Shown here: positions 9,513 to 18,895 of the stretch, one piece after another
Layout of the letters: every line of letters begins with the position of its first letter
Numbering within the stretch: the stretch's first letter is position 1
Source of the DNA: Rickettsiales bacterium
GTDB lineage: Bacteria; Pseudomonadota; Alphaproteobacteria; G027485855
Direction: 5' to 3'
Length of the DNA stretch: 64,000 nt
NCBI GenBank assembly: GCA_027485855.1
Contig: JAIXQD010000033.1
Location: 219,812 to 283,811, forward strand
Program-made: the position numbers and the translations under genes
The notes under the pieces: model-generated
Database searches by the model: none
The model's input: only the letters and a program-made list of their open reading frames with translations
Told to the model about the DNA's origin: nothing

Positions 9513-10121
9513 TTACGGCTGTATTTGCCAGCTGCCATCAGGGGCAAGGCAGGCCGTGCCAAAGCTGCGCTGAATATTTTGGCCGATACGCACATCTGCC
9601 GTAAATTCGCGACAGAAACGACCGTTATGATCTGCGCTTTGGCCATAATTTGGCTCGGGCGCATAAACCACTTGGGTTGGCTGCACATAAACTGTCCGGT
9701 GCTGCACTGGTCTTTGATATGTGGGACGATGATACACTTGTTGATAAACAGGCTGCTGGTAAACAGGTTGCGCATAGGCTGGCTCATACCAGTTTTGTTG
9801 CTGATAAACTTGCTGCTGGTAATGGGCAGCCGGCCCATAAGACCCGCCGCGCCCGCTATTCTCAACCTTATCCAGTGAGCCACCAACCGACCGCCCCAAA
9901 AGCGTACCCGCAAAAACGCCCGCACCCGTGGCCCAAATATTGCCGCTGCCCGCACCAAATTGATTGCCCAAAAGGCCACCACCCAGTGCCCCCAAAACCG
10001 TGCCGACATCTTCGCGATCAAGGGCAAAAGCTGGCGCCGATAAGGCCATCAGCATAACAGAGGTTACGGCCATAGTTTTAAGAGCAGATGTTTTAAGAGC
10101 CAATTTTTTAAGGTGGGCCAT
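9513..10121 (-). CDS. Glycine-zipper outer-membrane-type protein (17-kDa surface antigen-like)
   Basis: Secreted or envelope protein of 202 residues. It has a signal peptide (about residues 1-33, ending APAFA), then a glycine zipper: VGTVLGALGGGLLGNQFGAG and GAGVFAGTLLGRSVGG. Such 2TM glycine zippers occur in the Rickettsia 17-kDa antigen family. The middle is a Tyr/Gln/Pro/Val-rich low-complexity stretch with repeated QQPVY and YQQ units, followed by a C-terminal domain with two cysteines (FCREFTADVRIGQ ... FGTACLAPDGSWQ), also seen in that family. ATG at 10121 follows AAGGAGAAAAGCTT, a strong ribosome-binding site. It stands alone on (-) between the TIGR02302 protein and the AlkB-like gene. 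Confidence 0.8.
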   Translation of the reverse strand: MAHLKKLALKTSALKTMAVTSVMLMALSAPAFALDREDVGTVLGALGGGLLGNQFGAGSGNIWATGAGVFAGTLLGRSVGGSLDKVENSGRGGSYGPAAHYQQQVYQQQNWYEPAYAQPVYQQPVYQQVYHRPTYQRPVQHRTVYVQPTQVVYAPEPNYGQSADHNGRFCREFTADVRIGQNIQRSFGTACLAPDGSWQIQP

Positions 10122-10198
10122 AAGCTTTTCTCCTTGATATATTGGCATTTGCCAACATCAACACTCTAAGCGCGGCCTATGGCAAAAAAATGCTGGCT

Positions 10199-10819
10199 TC
10201 AAGGTGTTTTTGCGGCATTTGCGGCTAAAATATGGCGGGCATATATATGGCGAAAAGTCAGGTTAAGCCGCGGCTGTAGCACACGGGCGCTTTTTGGCAA
10301 AGCGTGGCGCCATAATTTTTGACAATCACCCTGCATAATCAATAAGCTACCATGCGATAGCTCAAACACCACACGCCGCTTATCTGGCTTATGGCGCGGC
10401 GCCATCACAAAACGCCGACAAGCCCCAAAACTGAGCGAGGCGATAGTTGGCGCGGGCCCTAACTCTGGCTCATCATCGCTGTGCCAGCCCATCGCGTCAC
10501 GGCCATCGCGGTAATAATTAGCCAAAACACTATTAAACGAGGCAGGCGCAAAATCAGCTAAACGGTCACGCAAATACTGTAAAGCAGGTGTCCAAGGCTG
10601 TGGCTGTTGTGTGACCCCCGCATAAGTATAAACCGCACCCGCATCGCCATGCCATGCCGTAAGGCGCGGCTCATTGTGCCACACACCAAAAACCCGCACT
10701 TGCTTTTGCGCCAATGGCAATTCATGCAGCAGGCGCTGAAAAATTTCATCGGCCTGTAGCTTAGGAATAAAATCTTTAATAAAATTTACTGGTGGGGGCA
10801 GCAATGCGTCAGAAACCAA
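10199..10819 (-). CDS. AlkB-like Fe(II)/2-oxoglutarate dioxygenase
   Basis: Predicted oxidative nucleic-acid demethylase of 206 residues, closest in pattern to the ALKBH2/3-like bacterial branch. Iron ligands His113 and Asp115 (GWHSDDEPELG) and His172 (LWRHALPK) are present, as are the 2-oxoglutarate-binding arginines Arg184 and Arg190 (PRLNLTFR). NSVLANYYRDGRDAMGW and IASLSFGACRRFVM match family blocks. The start overlaps the end of the upstream DUF3137 gene by 11 bases, so it may be cotranscribed with the lemA-DUF3137 group. Substrate (DNA or RNA lesion) cannot be told from sequence. Confidence 0.9.
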   Translation of the reverse strand: MVSDALLPPPVNFIKDFIPKLQADEIFQRLLHELPLAQKQVRVFGVWHNEPRLTAWHGDAGAVYTYAGVTQQPQPWTPALQYLRDRLADFAPASFNSVLANYYRDGRDAMGWHSDDEPELGPAPTIASLSFGACRRFVMAPRHKPDKRRVVFELSHGSLLIMQGDCQKLWRHALPKSARVLQPRLNLTFRHIYARHILAANAAKTP

Positions 10820-11804
10820 TATCTTGCTCCAATTTTAGCGTGGCAATAATGTCTAAGAGCAAGTCAAGCTCTTGCACAAAACGCCGGGCCTCTGCAATAA
10901 AATCAAGCCGACGAAAGGCCGAGCCCATGGCAAAATAGGCCCGATGATCGGGCAGCGCTAACAACAAATGGCCGTCAATAAAAGCGGCTGATAATTTTTT
11001 CCAGACCTTACTTAAATCTTTCAAGCGCTGCATAAATGCCGTGGTCAGCAAATAGCGCGCCTCTATTTGGTCGGTGCCAAAAACCTGAAAAAGCTGCTCA
11101 AACTCTGGGTCTTCCAGCACCACACGTTGCCCCGCAAAAGCAAAGCTGTGCAAAAAATTAAACAGGCCGGCATCACGCGCCAAAATGGTGCGGCCCACAA
11201 ATTTTTTATGACAAGCAAAACGCGCCAACAGCCCACGATACACAGTCACATATTCTTGCCGGCGGCGGCCTTTGCTATCGATGCGTTCCTCTATGCGCCT
11301 TAAATGCCACTCGCCTATATCTAGCGCCACGCCTTGCCAAGCGCCGTGAAAATAATCATCGCACTCTTTTGTATCATAGTCAGGCAGCAGGCCCGATTTA
11401 TCAAAAGGAGCCAAACTCATGCCGCCACTTTGCCAAGTAATGCCACTATAGGCTGGCAATAATTGCTGCAAAAGCTGTTGTGCGCCCTCGGCTTGGAAGC
11501 GTGTCACCTTGGCATAAGACCAAAATAAAGCGCCCATGGCCGCAATTATCATAAACGGCATAAGCCATTCGCGCCCACCAGGCCAAAGCACAAAAACATA
11601 AATTGAGGCAAGCAAAAGCGGCAAAGACACACCGAGCGACCAACGCCAAAACCGACCAACAACCTCTTGCCGTTGCGCTTCAAGCGTTGCCGCCAGCGGG
11701 GTAATTTGTGTGGCAATAATTTTCTCAATAACGTCTTGCCGCAATAAATCGGCAGACCCTGCGGCAGGCCTATCCGACACTGGCGCACCAGCGCAAAATA
11801 GCAT
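10809..11804 (-). CDS. DUF3137-type membrane protein
   Basis: 331-residue protein with two membrane helices (about residues 58-78 and 84-104: SLPLLLASIYVFVLWPGG and FMIIAAMGALFWSY), then a soluble domain with YRGLLARFACHKKFVGRTILARDAG, which resembles the DUF3137 domain that often accompanies LemA. Function unknown. ATG at 11804 follows AAGAG at good spacing; it overlaps the upstream gene by 35 bases. A further in-frame start at 11834 exists. It lies downstream of lemA and one related membrane gene. Confidence 0.72.
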   Translation of the reverse strand: MLFCAGAPVSDRPAAGSADLLRQDVIEKIIATQITPLAATLEAQRQEVVGRFWRWSLGVSLPLLLASIYVFVLWPGGREWLMPFMIIAAMGALFWSYAKVTRFQAEGAQQLLQQLLPAYSGITWQSGGMSLAPFDKSGLLPDYDTKECDDYFHGAWQGVALDIGEWHLRRIEERIDSKGRRRQEYVTVYRGLLARFACHKKFVGRTILARDAGLFNFLHSFAFAGQRVVLEDPEFEQLFQVFGTDQIEARYLLTTAFMQRLKDLSKVWKKLSAAFIDGHLLLALPDHRAYFAMGSAFRRLDFIAEARRFVQELDLLLDIIATLKLEQDIGF

Positions 11805-12633
11805 TAAACTCTTTTTCGGCGCGGGTTTCGGCATCCTGCCCCAGATGCGCGGTTAAAATAGACAGGCTTGGCGATAACGGGTTCGGACGCGGCAACAGCA
11901 GCAGCACATAGCCCGCCACAAAACCAACCGCAAGCCCGGGCCAGAATTTAGCCAAATGAACCAACGCCGCCGCAAAATCGGCATTCAGCAATTGCCGCGC
12001 ATCTTTGGCATCGGTGGCATAAAGGCTAAAATCTTCGGGGGTGTAGGCACTGCCGGTAATTAAAGGCAAACCCACCGCTGGCGCCGCCACATATTTATAT
12101 TGCGCCGGCTTATGCAGCAACAAAATGCGCCCGCTTATCGCTTGCAATTGCGGGTGGTTGGTTTGTGTCAATTGCGCTATCAGCCAATATGTTTTTACCG
12201 ACCTGCCCGCGGCATCACGCGCTGGCCATATTTGCGAAAATTGCAGCTCTTGCACGCCGCGCTGGCCTTGTTGCAAACCATAGGTGCGCGGCTCGGGCGC
12301 TTGGCTGAACATGCCCAATAAGCGCCACAAGCCAATATCTATGCCGCGCTCAGGCACAGAGCGCCAAAACCCGCCCATTTGTGCCAAGAGCAATAACAGC
12401 GCATCTTCAGTGGTTTGACAGGCCAAAGCCAAAGGCTGGCGCAACACATAAAGCCCCGCCAGCAACAGGGCGGTAAAAAATACAATATCAAACAGCCCGC
12501 TAAAATCTGGCTTAAGCACAAACAGCGCCGCCAAAAACACCGCAACAACAGCCAATAACCGTATAAAAAATGCACGCAACATGAGCAAGCGCGTAGCATC
12601 AAGCTGCGTATGAACCGGTTGAAAATCTAGCAT
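11770..12633 (-). CDS. Membrane protein related in layout to the DUF3137 gene
   Basis: 287 residues. The layout matches its downstream neighbour: a polar start, two membrane helices close together (about 22-45 and 49-68), a soluble domain, and here an extra hydrophobic segment late in the protein (FWPGLAVGFVAGYVLLLLP, about 230-248). I do not recognise a named family with confidence; a divergent DUF3137-like partner of LemA is the best guess. It starts 17 bases after lemA and overlaps the next gene, so the three form one unit. Confidence 0.65.
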   Translation of the reverse strand: MLDFQPVHTQLDATRLLMLRAFFIRLLAVVAVFLAALFVLKPDFSGLFDIVFFTALLLAGLYVLRQPLALACQTTEDALLLLLAQMGGFWRSVPERGIDIGLWRLLGMFSQAPEPRTYGLQQGQRGVQELQFSQIWPARDAAGRSVKTYWLIAQLTQTNHPQLQAISGRILLLHKPAQYKYVAAPAVGLPLITGSAYTPEDFSLYATDAKDARQLLNADFAAALVHLAKFWPGLAVGFVAGYVLLLLPRPNPLSPSLSILTAHLGQDAETRAEKEFNAILRWCASVG

Positions 12634-12650
12634 TGCGACACTCTTAAAAA

Positions 12651-13211
12651 TTATCGGCGTAAAAATTGATCGGCATCGATGGGCGCTTTTGCGGCTTGCT
12701 CGGCCTCATAAAGCGGCATTTCCGCAACTTTAGCGAGCGACGCTATAATACTGCCCGGAAAAATATGCACCGCATTATTTAAGCTGTTAACAGCGGCATT
12801 ATAAAAGCGGCGAGCAGCACTGATATTTTCCTCAACCTCGTTAAAGGTCTGCATCGATTGCAGCATTGGCTGGTCGGACTTAAGCATCGGGTAGGCCTCC
12901 ATCTGCACTTGCAGCCGGCCCAAAGCCCCACTTAAAGACTGCTCAACATTAAAGCGCGCCGCAACATCACTGGTGTTGCATAAATCCATAGCTTGACTGC
13001 GCAACTTGGTTACTTCGGTGAGCAAAGCCTGCTCATGCTCCATAAAGCGCTGGGCAATTTTGAGGATATTGGGGATAAGGTCGTGGCGGCGGCGCAGCTG
13101 CACATCAATGCCCGATAATGCCTCACGCGCCTTGTTACGGCGCAGAATCAGCACCACATACCAGCCATAGCCCAGGGCCACAACTACGCTTAAAACCATC
13201 AGCAGATCCAT
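12651..13211 (-). CDS. lemA: LemA family protein
   Basis: LemA-family envelope protein of 186 residues with an N-terminal membrane anchor (about 1-22) and a helical domain. Family blocks: RRHDLIPNILKIAQRFMEHE, TFNEVEENISAARRFYNAAV and NNAVHIFPGSIIA. LemA proteins are widespread and poorly understood; the E. coli gene is induced by cell-envelope stress systems in some species. First gene of a (-) unit with two downstream DUF3137-like membrane proteins, a common association. Divergent from rsmE. Confidence 0.9.
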   Translation of the reverse strand: MDLLMVLSVVVALGYGWYVVLILRRNKAREALSGIDVQLRRRHDLIPNILKIAQRFMEHEQALLTEVTKLRSQAMDLCNTSDVAARFNVEQSLSGALGRLQVQMEAYPMLKSDQPMLQSMQTFNEVEENISAARRFYNAAVNSLNNAVHIFPGSIIASLAKVAEMPLYEAEQAAKAPIDADQFLRR

Positions 13212-13386
13212 GCTGCCCCTCCCCCAAACTTATGGCCCTATAAACACCACCAGCCTGCACACCGACCGATGCCAAATAGGCTTGGTTAATTTGTTGCGCC
13301 TATATATAAAGGAACTGCATTAAGAAGTATCAAATATTCCGCATCTATTTTAGGCGAAGCACTATTAGGCGCATATATATCAGGTC

Positions 13387-14091
13387 ATGACACCCAGACT
13401 TTACCAACCAGCCCCCATTCTTAAGCCGTTGCATAAACTCGATGCCGCGCAAAGCCACTATTTATGCACAGTCTTGCGGCTGCGCACCGGCGATAAAGTC
13501 AGCATATTTAACGAGAAAGAGGGCGAATGGCAGGCGAAGTTGCAGGTTAATGGTAAAAATGTAACGCTACTGATTGAAAATTGCCTGCGCCCAGCCGCGC
13601 CCGAAACTGGCCCGCAATTGTTATTTGCGCCGCTCAAACGTGCCGCGCAAGAATGGCTGGTTGAAAAAGCAACCGAACTGGGCGTGGCCAGCTTTCAGCC
13701 CGTATTTATGCAACATAGCCATGTGCGCGACATTAACCTAGAGCGCTGCCACAACATTAGCCGTGAAGCGGCCGAGCAATGCGAGCGCCTGACTTTGCCG
13801 CATTGGCACACACCCAAAAGCCTCACTGAAATTTTAAGCCACTGGCCCAAGGGTCAGACGCTGTTTTATGGCTATGAGCGCAGCGATGCCCCAAGGCCGC
13901 ATCAATTACCCGGCCTCAGCAATCACAACAGTGGCGCTTATAGTATTTTGGTGGGCCCCGAAGGCGGCTTTGCCACAGATGAGCTTGCACAACTGGCCAA
14001 AATGCCAGAAACTCAGCCCATCAGTTTGGGGCCGCGCATTTTGCGGGCCGAAACCGCTGCTTTGGCACTGTTGGCCAGCTTAGCCCGCTAA
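13387..14091 (+). CDS. rsmE: 16S rRNA m3U1498 methyltransferase RsmE
   Basis: SPOUT-class methyltransferase of 234 residues. An N-terminal PUA-like part (HKLDAAQSHYLCTVLRLRTGD) precedes the knotted domain. SAM-binding blocks are ILVGPEGGFATDEL and LGPRILRAETAALALLASL, which are diagnostic. It starts a (+) pair with gshA (32 bases to the GTG start). Confidence 0.96.
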   Translation: MTPRLYQPAPILKPLHKLDAAQSHYLCTVLRLRTGDKVSIFNEKEGEWQAKLQVNGKNVTLLIENCLRPAAPETGPQLLFAPLKRAAQEWLVEKATELGVASFQPVFMQHSHVRDINLERCHNISREAAEQCERLTLPHWHTPKSLTEILSHWPKGQTLFYGYERSDAPRPHQLPGLSNHNSGAYSILVGPEGGFATDELAQLAKMPETQPISLGPRILRAETAALALLASLAR

Positions 14092-14123
14092 TTTTTTGCA
14101 CATACAAACTTAGGATTTTTTTC

Positions 14124-15488
14124 GTGTCGATACCACAAGCCACCAGTCAGGAAATCATCACTGCTAAAAAGCAGCTGATTGACTATATGGCCGCCGGCTG
14201 CAAGCCAAAAACACAATGGCGCATCGGCACCGAGCACGAGAAATTTGCCTATCGCCGCGCCGATTTAGCGCCACTGGCCTATGAGGGCGCAGTGAGTATC
14301 TCGGCGCTGCTGAAAGGCTTTGAGCGCTTCGGCTGGCAACCGCTGCGCGAGGGCCATAACATTATTGGCCTGCATCGTGGCGGCGCCAGCATCAGCCTTG
14401 AGCCGGGCGGCCAGTTTGAGCTTTCTGGTGCACCGCTCGCCACTTTGCATGAGGTCGCAGCCGAGCTCGCTCAACACCAAAACGAAATTCACGCCATCGC
14501 CAGCCCGCTTGATATTGGCTTTGCCGCTTTGGGCTTTCACCCCTTAGCCAGCCGCGAGGCCATGCCATGGATGCCCAAAGGCCGCTATAGCATTATGCGT
14601 CAATATATGCCGCAGCAAGGCGCATTGGGGCTGGATATGATGCTGCGCACCTGCACCGTGCAGGTTAATCTTGATTTTGCCAGCGAAGCCGACATGGTGC
14701 AAAAAATGCGCGTGGCACTGGCATTGCAACCGGTGGCCATGGCGCTGTTTGCCACCTCGCCTTTTTATGAGGGCCAACCGGCAGGATATATTTCCTATCG
14801 CAACCAAATTTGGACCGATGTTGACCCACAACGCAGTGGCCAAATATCTTTTGCCTTTGCGCCAGATTTTGGCTTTGAGCGTTATGTCGATTATGCGCTT
14901 GATGTGCCAATGTATTTTGTTTATCGCCAAGGCAAATATATTTCGGCTTCTGGCCAATCTTTCCGCGATTTTATGGCGGGTCGTTTGCCAGCGCTACCAG
15001 GGGAATATCCGATTTTATCTGATTGGGCCGATCACCTCACCACGCTTTTCCCTGATGTGCGGCTTAAACAGTTTTTAGAAATGCGCGGCGCCGATAGTGG
15101 CCCGCCTGCCATGCTGAATGCGCTGCCCGCTTTCTGGACGGGGTTACTTTATGAGCAAGGCGCGCTCAATGATGCCACCGAGCTGGTCAAAGATTGGGAC
15201 CCCGAAAGCTTGCAACAATTGCGCCATGACGCAACGCAACTCGGCTTAATGGCCAGCATCAAAGGTCAAAGCCTGCAAGACATTGCGCTTAAGACGGTAA
15301 AAATATCGCAACTAGGCTTGCGGCGTCGCGCCCACCGGCTTAATGGTGGCGCCGACGAAAGCCGCTACCTTGAGCCGCTGTTTATCATCGCTGAAAGCGG
15401 GCTAAACCTAGCCGCCGAATGGCTGGTAAAATACCAAACCGACTGGCAGCACGATGTGCGCCCCGTTTTTGCGGCGGCTAATTTCTAA
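14124..15488 (+). CDS. gshA: Glutamate-cysteine ligase, GCS2 type
   Basis: Makes gamma-glutamylcysteine, the first step of glutathione synthesis. The 454-residue protein is of the alphaproteobacterial/plant type: WRIGTEHEKFAY, RGGASISLEPGGQFELSGAP, MPKGRYSIMRQYMP and MMLRTCTVQVNLDF are family blocks. The start is GTG at 14124, with TAGGA ten bases before, one of few non-ATG starts I would accept here. It converges on a (-) hypothetical gene. gshB is not in the window. Confidence 0.95.
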   Translation: MSIPQATSQEIITAKKQLIDYMAAGCKPKTQWRIGTEHEKFAYRRADLAPLAYEGAVSISALLKGFERFGWQPLREGHNIIGLHRGGASISLEPGGQFELSGAPLATLHEVAAELAQHQNEIHAIASPLDIGFAALGFHPLASREAMPWMPKGRYSIMRQYMPQQGALGLDMMLRTCTVQVNLDFASEADMVQKMRVALALQPVAMALFATSPFYEGQPAGYISYRNQIWTDVDPQRSGQISFAFAPDFGFERYVDYALDVPMYFVYRQGKYISASGQSFRDFMAGRLPALPGEYPILSDWADHLTTLFPDVRLKQFLEMRGADSGPPAMLNALPAFWTGLLYEQGALNDATELVKDWDPESLQQLRHDATQLGLMASIKGQSLQDIALKTVKISQLGLRRRAHRLNGGADESRYLEPLFIIAESGLNLAAEWLVKYQTDWQHDVRPVFAAANF

Positions 15489-15510
15489 TATAACTAATCC
15501 GGTGACTCTG

Positions 15511-15990
15511 TTAATCTGGCGTATTGGCCATTAAATTTAACTGCCGCAATAATGGCCGTGGGCGCAATTCATCGGCAGGCAATAGCACTGCGAGCTGATT
15601 AAGCACCAGCTCTAATAAATTATCTTGCCCTGCTCTACCCAGTACAAATTGCGGGCCACGGTTTTGCAATTCAGTGATGATGCGTTCAGGCGAGGTCTCG
15701 GCGGTGGCAATCGCATCAACCCCCGCTTTGGTTTGCAGCGGCAAACGATAAAGATGCGGCACAGCTTGACGCTGCACACACAGCAGCAAAATAACATCAT
15801 GCAGCGCCAGCGCCGCAAGACTCGCTGCGGGTAGTGGCGTCATTTGCGCCACCACACGCCCGGCCATGTGCAAAGTTAAAGCGGGCGGATGCAGCAAAGC
15901 ATTGCCCGCAACGCGCTGGGCTGCGGGCAATTCGGCCAGCAGCAAGGGCGGCTTTGATGGGTGCAAAAGCAAAGTCATGTGATGCAGCAT
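15511..15990 (-). CDS. Hypothetical protein, about 159 aa
   Basis: I do not recognise this protein. It is Leu/Ala/Pro-rich and predicted soluble, with the more specific segment DAIATAETSPERIITELQNRG near residue 90-110. Start choice is uncertain: ATG at 15990 or 15978, or TTG at 16026; none has a clear ribosome-binding site. It lies downstream of coaD on the same strand, 90 bases away, and converges on gshA. The unbroken frame and lack of any competing frame support it, but a spurious frame is possible. Confidence 0.45.
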   Translation of the reverse strand: MLHHMTLLLHPSKPPLLLAELPAAQRVAGNALLHPPALTLHMAGRVVAQMTPLPAASLAALALHDVILLLCVQRQAVPHLYRLPLQTKAGVDAIATAETSPERIITELQNRGPQFVLGRAGQDNLLELVLNQLAVLLPADELRPRPLLRQLNLMANTPD

Positions 15991-16080
15991 AGGCAAACTG
16001 TGCCAGAGGCCGTTTAAAAAAGGCAAAAGTAATGCGGCAATTAAACTTAAATGCGCTAGAATTAAAAAAACATTTTGCCG

Positions 16081-16701
16081 CTAAGGGCTTGGTTTGCCTG
16101 CATTCGCAGCGCCACCCGCACTGCCATATTTTTGTAATAATTTTTTATAGACCGCTTCTGGCACATAGCGGCGCACTTGCTGCTCCCAGCCATCAAACCC
16201 AACCATGCCGCGCACAGCCGAGCTGGAAATTTCGGCCTGATGGCGCTCGGTGGGCAGCCAAACATGAATAAGCGGCGCCACACCCAAGGTTTTGGCCACA
16301 CCCTCATTTTGCAGCATTAAAGTATATTCAGATGATAAATCGCCCGCATCTCTGATGCCTCTTATCAATACGCCTGCGCCGCGCTTATGCGCATAGGCTA
16401 CTAAAAACTCGCCGCTATAATGGCAGATCTCAACATTATTCAGCTTAAACTGGCGCTTAATATCGGCCAGCATGCATAGGCGCTCTTCAACACTAAAGGC
16501 GCAATTTGTTTTAGCGGGGTTGGTGCCAACGGCCACCAGCACTTTATCATACATGAGCGCGGCGCGTTTAATCACCTGCACATGCCCCAAGGTGGGCGGG
16601 TCAAACGAGCCTGCATACATGGCCACACGCGGTGACGCGCTAAGATTATTTGCCACTGGCGTTTTTGGCATAGACCCCGGAATGTTAGTATTTGCGCTCA
16701 T
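16081..16701 (-). CDS. coaD: Phosphopantetheine adenylyltransferase
   Basis: Nucleotidyltransferase of coenzyme A synthesis (4'-phosphopantetheine to dephospho-CoA). The (T/H)xGH site is in GSFDPPTLGH (residues 31-40), and the C-terminal ISSSAVR motif and LIRGIRDAGDLSSEYTLMLQN are typical. ATG at 16701 overlaps the upstream stop as ATGA. This gives 206 aa, about 40 longer than usual: an N-terminal extension of about 24 polar residues and a Gly/Ala-rich tail. Confidence 0.93.
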   Translation of the reverse strand: MSANTNIPGSMPKTPVANNLSASPRVAMYAGSFDPPTLGHVQVIKRAALMYDKVLVAVGTNPAKTNCAFSVEERLCMLADIKRQFKLNNVEICHYSGEFLVAYAHKRGAGVLIRGIRDAGDLSSEYTLMLQNEGVAKTLGVAPLIHVWLPTERHQAEISSSAVRGMVGFDGWEQQVRRYVPEAVYKKLLQKYGSAGGAANAGKPSP

Positions 16702-17363
16702 GGCTGTGGCCTTTCTGTTGAGGGCGTCCTGACCCACATCAGCAAGCGCGGGGCTTGCGTTAAATATATGTGCAAATCGGCAAGGTTTTGTCGCGCTTGG
16801 GCACCAAAACGAGACTCTAGCGCGGGCGCGGCATAAAGCGGCGTGCGCGCCGCAAGTTTACCCATAATCGCGGCGCGACCAGCCCGATAGGCTGCATCAG
16901 GCACATGGGCAAACTCATAACGAATTTGCCCCTCATATTGCCAAAAGCGCTTTGGCTCGGCGCCCAATATGGCCAAATCCATACTCAAAAACAAATCAGC
17001 ATCTGCATTAGGCGTGGTCAGCGCATGGCCCGCTGTGGCCATAATCATGGCCTGCACGGGTACCAAGCATGCGTCAGCGGGGTTACGCAAAAGGCTGGCA
17101 AACAATGCGGCGCTTTGCTGCTCGTTATCGGCCGCCTTAGGATTATAAACCGCATCATGAAATAAGATGGCCAGCAACACATTGTTGGGGTTTTGCAGCT
17201 GGTGGCGATATTCGCTAAAAAGCCCCAGCAACTCGGCCAGATGCGTTTGATTATGATAAGCCCGCCCGTGCTCATCATAGCGCGCCAAAACCGAGGCCAC
17301 CGCGCCTTCTTGCAAAAGCGGGGCAATGGGCGCAAAAGCGCTTAAAAGCTGGGTATTGGTCAT
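16698..17363 (-). CDS. HD-domain metal-dependent phosphohydrolase (COG4339-like)
   Basis: 221-residue protein with HD-superfamily features: YHNQTHL near the start, AILFHDAVYNP (the His-Asp pair), ATAGHALTT and FLSMDLAILG with a downstream Asp. This pattern fits the predicted phosphohydrolase family COG4339; the substrate is unknown. The start is uncertain: ATG at 17363 was chosen over 17399, neither having a strong ribosome-binding site. The stop overlaps the coaD start by 4 bases, so the two are translationally coupled. Confidence 0.82.
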   Translation of the reverse strand: MTNTQLLSAFAPIAPLLQEGAVASVLARYDEHGRAYHNQTHLAELLGLFSEYRHQLQNPNNVLLAILFHDAVYNPKAADNEQQSAALFASLLRNPADACLVPVQAMIMATAGHALTTPNADADLFLSMDLAILGAEPKRFWQYEGQIRYEFAHVPDAAYRAGRAAIMGKLAARTPLYAAPALESRFGAQARQNLADLHIYLTQAPRLLMWVRTPSTERPQP

Positions 17364-17444
17364 AAAATATATATCCGCCGAATTTATTTTCGGCACCATA
17401 ACAATATAAGCCGGCCAAGGTCAAGCCTTGCAATATATGCGCAA

Positions 17445-18881
17445 TTATGTTGCGGCGCCGCCCACGGTCATGCCCGTTAAACACAAGGTGGGCTGACCCA
17501 CACCCACCGGCACACCTTGGCCATTTTTGCCGCAAGTGCCAACGCCCGTATCAAGCCGGCTGTCATTGCCAATCATCGAGATTTTTAGCAAAGCCTCAGG
17601 GCCCATGCCCACTAAGGTTGCGCCCTTAAGTGGCGCGCCAATTTTACCATTTTCAATTTGGTAAGCCTCTTCCATATCAAAGACAAACTTACCCGAAGTA
17701 ATATCCACCTGCCCGCCGCCAAAGCTGGGCGCATAAATGCCGCTTTTAACCTGCGCGATAATTTCAGCCGGCGCCATATTGCCCGAAAGCATAAAAGTGT
17801 TCGTCATGCGCGGCATAGGCATATAAGCATAAGATTGCCGCCGACCATTGCCTGTGGCGGGCATATTCATCAGGCGCGCATTAAGCCGGTCTTGCAAAAA
17901 GCCAACTAAAATACCGTCCTCTATTAGTGTGGTGCGGCTGGTGGGCGTGCCCTCATCATCAAAAGTTAGCGACCCACGCCGACCCGCTATCGTGCCATCA
18001 TCAACAACGGTGACGCCCTTGGCCGCCACGCGCTGCCCCATGAGGCCGGCAAAGGCCGAGGTTTGCTTGCGGTTAAAATCGCCCTCAAGCCCATGCCCCA
18101 CAGCCTCATGCAGCAAAACACCGGGCCAGCCACTGCCCAGCACCACAATCTGCTCACCGGCTTTGGTTGGCCGCGCCGCAAGCTTCACCTGCGCTTTGCG
18201 ATAGGCCTCATCGATATAGGCTTGCCATTGCGCGGGCTGGGTAAAATCGGCCAAGGCCGCTCTGCCGCCCACGCCATGCGCGCCTTCCTCGCATTGATCG
18301 CCATGCGCCAGCATAATGCTCACATCAAGCCTGATAAGTGGCCGCATATCGGCCACACGCTGACCATCGGCATGCATAATTTCAATCAGCTTCCATTGAC
18401 AAAACAGGCTGGCCCTAAATTGCCGCACCGAGGCGTCTTTTTGCCGCGCATAAGCATCCATTGCCTGTAATAAGGCAAGTTTTTCAGCCAGCGGCACCAT
18501 GGCGGCCGAATTATCCGGCACATAAAGCGGTGTTGCGGCTTTGTTGGGCGACACTGCCAGCGTGCCACTATAGCCCGCGCGCACCGCTTGCACCGTTTGC
18601 GCCGATTGCTGCAAGCTGGCCAAGCCCCAGGCCGAGCTTTGCGCATAAAAAGCCCGCTCTTGCGCCACAGCCCGCAAACCATAGCCTTGGCTTTGGTCAT
18701 AGCTGGCCGCTTTAAGCCGGCCATCATCCCAAGTGAGCATTTCGGTGACGCTGGCCTCTAGGAATAATTCCCCATCATCGCAGCCCTGCAAAGCTTCGGC
18801 CACCAGCCCTTGCGCTTGCTGGCACGACACATCGCTTTGCCCATAAAATTGCTGCGTGGCCGCTAAGAGCGCGTCGGTCAT
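17445..18881 (-). CDS. tldD: Metalloprotease TldD
   Basis: TldD, 478 residues, works with TldE (PmbA) as a heterodimeric zinc protease; in E. coli it matures microcin B17 and degrades CcdA. The metal site HExxxH is in HEAVGHGLEGD (about residue 257), and the C-terminal GTCGKNGQGVPVGVGQPTL is diagnostic, with the usual Cys of the metal site region. Length is normal. The partner pmbA is not in the window. It lies 14 bases after the histidine-phosphatase gene. Confidence 0.95.
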   Translation of the reverse strand: MTDALLAATQQFYGQSDVSCQQAQGLVAEALQGCDDGELFLEASVTEMLTWDDGRLKAASYDQSQGYGLRAVAQERAFYAQSSAWGLASLQQSAQTVQAVRAGYSGTLAVSPNKAATPLYVPDNSAAMVPLAEKLALLQAMDAYARQKDASVRQFRASLFCQWKLIEIMHADGQRVADMRPLIRLDVSIMLAHGDQCEEGAHGVGGRAALADFTQPAQWQAYIDEAYRKAQVKLAARPTKAGEQIVVLGSGWPGVLLHEAVGHGLEGDFNRKQTSAFAGLMGQRVAAKGVTVVDDGTIAGRRGSLTFDDEGTPTSRTTLIEDGILVGFLQDRLNARLMNMPATGNGRRQSYAYMPMPRMTNTFMLSGNMAPAEIIAQVKSGIYAPSFGGGQVDITSGKFVFDMEEAYQIENGKIGAPLKGATLVGMGPEALLKISMIGNDSRLDTGVGTCGKNGQGVPVGVGQPTLCLTGMTVGGAAT

Positions 18882-18895
18882 ATCAGGCGCTCTTA

